Positions 55,881-64,000 of a stretch of 64,000 nt of DNA are shown here, piece by piece; within the stretch, counting starts at the first letter, position 1; the number at the start of each line of letters is the position of its first letter. The DNA lies in NCBI RefSeq assembly GCF_030936135.1, contig NC_082618.1, positions 9,707,034 to 9,771,033 of the forward strand, in the 5' to 3' direction. The stretch comes from Gavia stellata. Lineage: Eukaryota; Chordata; Aves; Gaviiformes; Gaviidae. A program made the position numbers and the translations under genes. The notes beneath the pieces are model-generated. The model had not been told where the DNA came from, made no database searches, and saw only the letters and a program-made list of their open reading frames with translations.

Positions 55881-58800
55881 AGGGGGCTTGTAAGAAAGAC
55901 GGGGACAAACTTTTTAGCAGGGCCTGTTGGGATAGGACAAGGGGGAATGGTTTTAAACTAAAAGAGGGTAGGTTTAGACTAGATGTAAGGAAGACATTTT
56001 TTATGATGAGGGTGGTGAAACACTGGACCGGGTTGCCCAGGGAGGTGGTAGATGCCCCATCCCTGGAAACACTCAAGGTCAGGTTGGATGGGGCTCTGAG
56101 CAACCTGACAGAGTTGAAGATGTCCTTGCTGACTGCAGGGGGGTTGGACTAGATGACCTTTAAAGGTCCCTTCCAACCCAAACTACTCTGTGATTCTATG
56201 ATCTAGAATACTAAAAGCTACTATATTACTTGTATGGTTGCTTTTTTTTTTTTCCTTTGAAAATAGGAAATAATATAACCAATTGCAGTGGGTGGCAAAC
56301 TAGAACTTGTGTCTGACGAGTTCACTTAAAACAAAACACAGAAAAAAACCACCACACAGCCAAAACAAATGAAAAAAAAAAAAAACCTACCAAAACCCAA
56401 AATCCCACTTGGAAAATCGTAAGTGATAAGCTTATCATAGCTTACAAAATGAAACTTGCTGCGCAGGTTTCACAGGTAATGCTGTTTAATGTTAGTCTGG
56501 GTACAGGATTTTATAAAGCCAGCCCACAGTTCTTTTATTTTTCCATGGAAATACTATTTTATCTACCTGATGTAAGTAAGTGTATGACTTCATGGGAAAT
56601 GGCTGCTGAAAAATATTCTAGATAGGAATTTGGTTTTGTTATAAGCCTTTGTACATGTAGGTATCTTGATTTGAAGGTGTGCTTGTTGTGGTTCTGAATA
56701 TACGTATTTTTTTTCTCTCTACCTCATCTTACTGGGAGGAAGAGGTAAAAGTAGCCTCAATGGATGTGATTCCTGAGTTGGGTGCAAGCGTGTTGGCAGA
56801 TCTGCAGTCTTGAATGGCCATGGCTGTGGGGGAGTGTGTGTGTGTATTTTTTAAAAATTGGGCCATGGAAATGGTCTTGCTGCCTACTTCAGAAACATTT
56901 GTATTGGTAACGTAACAGCATGAATGAGATCAGCTATTGTTTGTTTGGTCTTTGCTGCCCTTAAGACAAAGGGAGTGCTATGCTTTCAGTCCTGAGCCCA
57001 CATTTCTACCTTATCCCCCTGTTTGGCTACCTATTTCCTGTTTCTCTTGGGTCTCCTTTCCATAGGAACAGAGTAGTTTGCTTCGTGATCCCTCTGGAAT
57101 GATGTTGTAAATAATTATTAAGGAACCGAATGAGATTTCTGGGTGCTAAAGCTCAAAAACTTCTTCATACCTGAGAGAGTTAACTCTGTAAGAACAACAT
57201 GTAGCCACAGGTTTTGCATTTATTTCTGAATATTTAATTTGAAACCTTAATAGCTGAAACTACAGGGCTTTTCCTTGACACTGTTGGAATATTTTTCTAT
57301 TAAGTCTGCTCAACTCTTTTTGCAGTGTAAATTTCCTCCCTATGTTAATCTGCAAATCAAACAATGTCAACATTTTTTACAACAGCTCTAATGAGGCTGT
57401 TCTGGCATCGTGTACCGGCAGGAGAGCAGGTGATGTTTTTCCTTTTACTGTAGACAGCTGGAATTGAGAGCTGCTGTAAGTAGGACAGTGCAGGATAAAC
57501 AGCAGGAGCTGAGAGCATTGATCACATGATTGTCTCTTTGGAATATTGGGTTGCTACAGAGACTACAAGCAGACAAATTTAGCACTTTACATCACAAAGC
57601 AGTTTTCTCTTATTTAGCTTAAGTTGCAGTGGTAGTTGGTTCATCAGGAAAAATGAAAAAATGATATGGCTCTTAGATTTATTGTTGAAAGCTAAAAACC
57701 ATGCTGCTCTTGTTCACTGAACAAAAAGATACTACAAAAACCATACAATACTTCAGATTTTGTTAAATAAAAATTTTAAATTGCATTTCAATTTTGAACT
57801 TTGAAAAAATCTGGCTTAACAAGATGTTTGTAAGTGTTATGGAATGGGAAAGAGCAATGCATTGAAAGCTGTTACACTGTCTTTGAAGTAGAGTAATGTC
57901 TAGCTATTATCTGTTTTCCAAATACGTTCTGGATTCTTATTCTTTATAGCACACATATTTCGTTGTGAAAGCTCAAGTTCAGATAATTGAGATTTGCATC
58001 CTCAATAATTAAAGGATGCTAAAATATAAGGCGACAGGTTTATTAGTCTCATTTAAGTTCTGAAATACAATAACATGAGCAAACCCTTTTTGTAGTATTG
58101 CTTATAATTGTTGTATCTGGAGAAATATATACTTTTTTACATATGTGTGTGTATATATAAACTTCTAGTTGCATTCTGAAAAAATCAGTTTTGCTTCTTT
58201 ATAAGATGTCATGCGATAGTTTTAGTAGTGTACAAAAATAAAATAGTTTTTTGTTTCAACCTTGTTTTTATTGGGATGAAGCTAAGCTCATTAATAATGA
58301 AGTTAATTGAAAAAATGTGGAAGTCTTTAAGGTGAATATGATTTATTCTGGAATACAGGTCACTTGCTACATTTGTATTTGGTTTAGTGCACATAACTTG
58401 GTTATGGAATAAATAATTTTTAACTCGCAGGTCTGACTAAAATCAAAACATCCTCAGCTATGTGAAAAATATTTTGGAGAGCCTTTTGACAGTAGTCATT
58501 AATGATGTGCTTTGAACTGGAAGTTTTTTCTACATTGCTATTAGCTATGTTTTTTGCTTTGTGTTATCATCAAAATCAGCTTTCTGCTATATTTACCTTC
58601 ATGACCATAGGGAGTTACTCAGAGATGCTTAGAAAAATGTCTGCTGTTCCATCTTTTTGTCAGTAGTTAGGGAAGCATCTGTATTTTAAGATCTTATTAC
58701 TTCATGTTAAGATACTGAATATGTAACTTGCTAGAAAATGTAGATATGCATTTGTTTAGACTTCTTTGCGCTTTCACATTAAGGATATTAATGCCACTGC

Positions 58801-61800
58801 ATCTGCTTGAAGTGCAGATCTTGTGATGGGGCAGATACAAACTCTGATGTTATAGGGGAACTTATAGCCAAGGGCAAGAAAGGCATGTTTGTGAATTGAT
58901 TAATGATGATTCAAACTCTTATCATAGAAAGTAGTACTACACTGTAATGAGTATGTATGATAGCATGTTCTTCCTAGAGAACTAGGAACTGATTTCTCTT
59001 ATCCTCTATTTTCCTCAGCCCCCAGCACTTAAAAAACAAAACAACTCCTCCCAAAATAACTAAAACAAAACCAAAGAAAGCTCCTGAAGTATTTAATAAT
59101 TGAAACAACTTGTGTACTTGCCTTGTTTTTTTTTTTCTTTTTCTTTCTCTTTCATTTTTTAAATCAAGAAAACTCAAATGTTTTTTCCCGGCAATTATTT
59201 TTGATGCTATGTTAATATAACAATCTGATTTTACTATTTTACTTATTTCACATTTTGCTTATTACAGCAAATGCATACTTAATTTCCTGCTCCTTTCTAG
59301 CCTGAATTAAGATTGTGGAGTTTTGTAATTCAGGATTATGGATGGTGAGTGGAAATTGAAGATGCCATATTTAAAATAAGACTGACTGTTGAAGCAGCAC
59401 AGGTGTGAAGGGGGCCGCATAGAAAGTGTCTCTTCATTAGTGCATTGCAATGTTAGGGCTATACCTGCAGGATGTATGTAGTAACAAAGAACTATTCTCA
59501 ACAAGCACTTACAAAGAAAAGGTGGTGGATGGGTTGTCTTGAGGGAGTTGCTTCTGCTTTTCTTCTGTTAGCTCAGAAAGCCCCAAGTGCATTGGCAGCT
59601 TCACTCTTTCTTCTCCATGATGAAAAGCCCTAGAGGGTTGCCTGACAAAGAACAAAGCCTGTAGTGTAACATATTGTGGAATAGAGGACGATGTAGTGCA
59701 TGTTGAGCATGTGGTCAGGTATGTAATTCCTCGAGACTTATTCTTTGGCAGTTATGTTTTGTTTTCTATCCTGTGCTGGTTGCTATAGTGTTCTCTCTCA
59801 ACCTGGTTAAAGGGAAAAAAAAAAACCCAACAAACAAGTGACTGAATATGAAGGGTCTTGGGGCTTCATGGCGTGCATGTGTGTGTCACCTTCAAACTCT
59901 TTTCTATTTAAATTTTTGTTTCCAAAAGAACCTATTTAACTGTGAGAGCGTGTTCTCCAGCCCAAGAATTTACTATAGAAGGCAACTGTCACCTTTTAAA
60001 AAGGAACTTCTTTGATACTTTAAATTTATTTAAGTGGCATACCAAAATAGTCTGTAGTGAAGAGTAACTATTTGGAGATGCTTCTATTCGGGCAGCAATG
60101 ATGCATCAGTTGGGAACTCTCAGCTCTATTGCTGCTGCTGATAATTGGTGTCAGCCAGTCATGATATATTGATTCTTGGTCAAAATGGCCTGAAGGATTC
60201 TGGGGGCAAGCCAGTATGTACCAATTTTTGGCAAACACTTCATAACAGTCTGAAATAATGATGCATATTAATTAGAGACTTAAAAATGTAACTGATGTAT
60301 GTGTGCTCCTAAACAAGGTGTGTTCTACCCCATTGAAAGGGAAATGGGAGAATCCTAATTGGGACAGCCATTAGTTCTGGACAGTAATTTTACTTTGCAA
60401 TGTCCATTTTCCTCATCTAGGAAATGGCAGTAGAAAATAGGTAGTTTACAAGGGTAAGCCACTCTTGGTTCAACTCAGAAGTAATTTACAAAGACAATCT
60501 AGGAAAACACGAGATGGTAATTACAAAAAAACCCAAAAACATTCTGTCTTTCAGTTGAAACGTTTGTGTGCTTTTTGGAATTTACCATTAAATGTGCTAT
60601 AGGGTTTTTTAGTTGGAGACTTCCTTGTTGCTTCTGACGTTGTTGCAGTCTCCTTGCCTTTCAGCCGTAGTGTGGTGCTGATTTGAAGTATGCAATCTAG
60701 TGAAGTGTGGATTAGTGAGGTTCTAATGCAGCTAATGTTTGTGAAGCACTTTGAAGATATAAAGCTTTACGTAAGTACTAATGTGGAGGAAAAAACAGAC
60801 CTAATTACCTTTTTATCAAGGAGGTGTTTTCAGGTTTGCTAATGGAGATGTGGAAGCCTCATGTATATGTAAATTTTAGTGTGCTTTCTCCTTCCCTTCA
60901 GTTTCTCTTACAAAGGTAGAAGTAGAAATTGTATTGAAATTTTGCACATCGGTTTCTTTTTTTTTTTTGACAGAATCATAATCTTTTGTCTCTGAAATGT
61001 CTGTTTTGTATGATTTGAGTGAAGAGGGAGCATGGGGGAATCAAAAATGTTGTTTATGCATCTTAATGGTGCATAGGTGAGGACTGAAGGCTGCTTAAAA
61101 TAGCATTACTTCCAAAGAGTCTGGTTTTCTCTTTTCTTTTTTTTCTTTTTTAAAGCTGCTTTCAGTATTGGAACTCATTCTGACTGAAATCTGGTGTGTT
61201 CAGATAAAAATTCATAAAGAATGCTTGTTCTGATGACACTTCGTAATGTCTGTATTCAGAGATCAGTTGTAGACTGGATTATTGATATTTAAGTTCTGAG
61301 ATTAGGACTTTAATGAAATTAAGTTAATTAGAAATATTAATGCAGTAACTTCATATGCAGGGCCAGTCGAGAAAGCTAGTTTTTTGGGAGAACTAGGATT
61401 TTGCTTTCAGAGTTTCCTGTTAAAATGCTGTCCTCTGCTCTTAAGTCGTATGTACGCACATGCAACAATACCTGATAGTAATTGTAAAAGTACAATAAAA
61501 GGGGGAGGGTGAATCAATGGTAGCTTTAAGGCAAGCTATTTTTTTTTTCCTGTATCTGCACCTTAAGGGCTTCACCGATTCTCTCTGCATGCAGGACAAA
61601 AGTTCTGAGCATTGACGTATAGGTATTTTTTTATATTTCAGTCATGAGATGCTCTGCACAAATTATCTGGTGATCTTCTGAGCTACTTAAAAAATGTCTG
61701 CAAATAAAAGCATGGGATGAACTCTGTGTTAGCAGGCAGGAAACCACTAGGTCTCTGATATTGTGTCCTTGACTGAATTGTAAAAGTAATTTGCCTATTT

Positions 61801-64000
61801 ACCCCAAAGTGATAAGTAGGTAAATTTTTTGCTTGATTAGGATTTTTGGCTGTGAGGTGAGTTATTGAGACTAGGAGAGAAAGGGTTAGAGAAATGGTGG
61901 AGATAGAAAATTATGGTAAGGTTTGAGAATATTTCTCCTAAGCTGAGGTTGGAGGCCGCATTGTGTACTAGCAGTCAGTCTCTGGAAACTTAAGGAATTG
62001 GAGAATGTACAAATGTATTAATTTAAAAAATAATGAAAAGCATGCATGTAAAGAGAGTTTCTTGCTAAGTCCATAAAATGGTGTATGTAGGAGCATCCAG
62101 TAACTTAGAGCTCTGGTTCTTTGTTTTCCTTCCTCCTTTTCTCCACTCCGCTGCAAAGAGCTTCAGTATAGTTTTGGGTTTTTTTTTTAATTAGGATTCT
62201 TCATTGTATCTCTTGTGATTATTTCACATGCATTGGTATTTCCTAAAGTTTTGTAACCTAACAGAAATGATGATGTTAAATGTGAAGAAACAGTTTCTGA
62301 GCATGACTACCTAGGAAGAAATTTAATGCTACATTTGAGTACATAAAGTGTTAGTTTTGCCCTTCATGTTAACCTTTGGTTTAAAGAAGACTCATGTTTT
62401 CAGTGTTACTGTGTGTGCCGTGTGGAAATCTGTTTCCCTTAGCTTGGGTTTAAGGACAGCACTGTTTTTACTATGTATTTCTGCTATGAAACAATATTAT
62501 ACTATTGTGCATAAAATGACTTTGCTGCACTTCTGAAAGTACTGAAAAAAACCCCCAAGGTGGTGTGCATCATTTTGCTGTGTAACACTTATATTTATAA
62601 CAAGAATTAGTGAAAATTTTATAATGTTTGGGTTTTCTAGAATGAATTGTACCATAGCAGATCTGCTCTCCCAGCCGTACAAATAGTGTGCTTGCAGCTT
62701 GCATGCCAGAGCTCCTGAATGATGTCAGTGACAACAATGGCTACTCTCTTACTTTATTATTTTGTTGGAAATTTCTCCCTTGCTGACTGGGGGAGAAGAG
62801 AATTCTAATTTTAGGGGGTTTTGTTTATGGTTTGTTTTTTTGGTGGGTTTTTTTTTTGGCTTTTGCATGATGACCTTGAATTTTCCTTGCTACTTCTTAG
62901 GACTAGTTTTGCAGTGTAATGAATTGAAATGCTTCTGTTATCATGCTGATGATTCTCTTTGTCTTGGTTTATTTGAATTCCATCAGATGATGCTACAATT
63001 GTCTGCCCTTTATTGTGTAATAATGTGGTGTTTACAAGAGACATAGCTTAATTGCATTTAAAGTGTATTTAAAGAATATGTGCTTTTATTTTTAAACTTT
63101 GCCTCACTTATACTAAGCTTCTAGATTGTTATCTGTCACTCAGAATTAAGAACACTATCCACTCTTTTACCTAAAATAATCCAATATGATTTTAAAACAA
63201 AATTCAATTTGAGGATCAGCCTTCAACTATTTGCATAAGGATTAAAGTTTAATCAGATTTCCATATAGGAGTTTAGTGATGTTTGCTAACCATGTGACTT
63301 CACTTGAACTTGAAATCATCAACAAGATGCTTAGCTTCATCATCACTGCAGTTTGGAAACTCACTTTACTGGGATTCCTGAGAAGCATATTATTTCATCT
63401 CCAGGGAGTATTCTGTCCAGAGCTGGATTACTGAAGCAGTTGTGCTGAGTAGTTGTCAATGAATAGTGATAATTCGCTTGGCTGGATCCTGGCTTTTTTT
63501 GTTCCTAAAGCACAATTAAAACGGAACAGCAGATCAGCGTACCACTGCAGACTTGATGCACCTTGCAAACTGTTATGCTTCAGTCAGGGCCAGCTGCTTA
63601 GAGCAGTTCCTCACTGAGTTCACTTCATGGTCTGCTTTAAGTTACTGTAATAAAATACGTGCTGTGCTTCCTGTTCCTCCTTGAACGGTTTGTGGGTTCT
63701 CTCATCCTTGAAGTGTTTTAGGTCTCTAATTTTAAATCTGCTGGTAGGCAAAGCCGTCTATTTAACACTAGCCTTCTTTCTCCTCATTGTGGTGACTACC
63801 GTGGTGGCTGCCTTTCAAGTCTTTGGGGTGAGAGTCAGTGAACCGATTTATCTCTGTCTCCATAGATTGAACAGACTGTGCCAATTCCGGGAACCTTTTT
63901 TCCCCCTTACTGTTTACTGTCCTGCCATCTATCTCTGGGTAGAGGAAAGAAACATCTTGGAAATGACAATAAAGATGTGTCCGGTAACTGCGCCTGTGCA

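Larger units (their letters stand above)
51979..56205 (+). mobile_element. Nearly full-length, inactive CR1 LINE
   Basis: A plus-strand CR1 non-LTR retrotransposon of about 4.2 kb with both ORFs recognisable in order: the ORF1 leader and Cys-rich segment, the GDSL-type esterase, the ORF2 endonuclease, the reverse transcriptase, the 3' UTR with CTTTAAAGGTCCCTTCCAAC and a TGTGATTCTATGAT end. Frames are broken by several frameshifts and stops and catalytic residues have been lost, so it is not autonomous. The 5' boundary is approximate. It sits in MED13 intron 3 in the sense orientation, so its sequence is part of the pre-mRNA. Confidence 0.92.

Overview
The window is vertebrate nuclear DNA, almost certainly from a bird. 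It carries CR1 LINE retrotransposons with the avian 3' signature (a ...CTTCCAACC... tail followed by ATTCTGTG-type octamers). It is otherwise repeat-poor and AT-rich, with one sharp CpG island and coding sequence split by long introns.

Layout. (1) About 0.6-27.4 kb, plus strand: a chain of short open segments, each bounded by AG and GT and largely phase-compatible with the next. I read it as the exons of an unrecognised multi-exon protein-coding gene. The last five exons (22809-27418, ending in a TAA) are the best supported, two more join on in phase upstream (19053-20336), and a second phase-compatible set lies at 615-7949. The middle (8-19 kb) is only partly resolved. A 5'-truncated CR1 lies on the minus strand at 6.70-7.65 kb. 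(2) 27.4-32.3 kb: intergenic, nothing firm except a small GC-rich patch at 31.3 kb and nested palindromes at 32.3 kb. (3) 32.35-34.3 kb: CpG island and promoter of the next gene, with E-box, CCAAT, NRF1-like and YY1-like motifs and a minus-strand tRNA-like A-box/B-box block. It is followed by a pyrimidine-rich leader in which a GAAGAGAC-like octamer recurs about ten times. (4) 35.1-64 kb, plus strand: the first three coding exons of MED13, a subunit of the Mediator CDK8 kinase module. They lie at 35101-35166, 37108-37342 and 47092-47260, with phases 0, 1 and 2 at their 3' ends. The gene continues beyond the window. Intron 3 holds a nearly full-length but dead CR1 (about 51.98-56.2 kb) and a separate CR1 tail just before it. 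A weak CR1 relic lies in intron 2 at 45.65-45.81 kb.

MED13 is the only gene named with confidence. The upstream gene lies on the same strand and ends about 5 kb before the MED13 CpG island. Whether it is a known gene could not be settled by eye. All exon calls rest on splice consensus, open frame and phase agreement only. No alignments were run.
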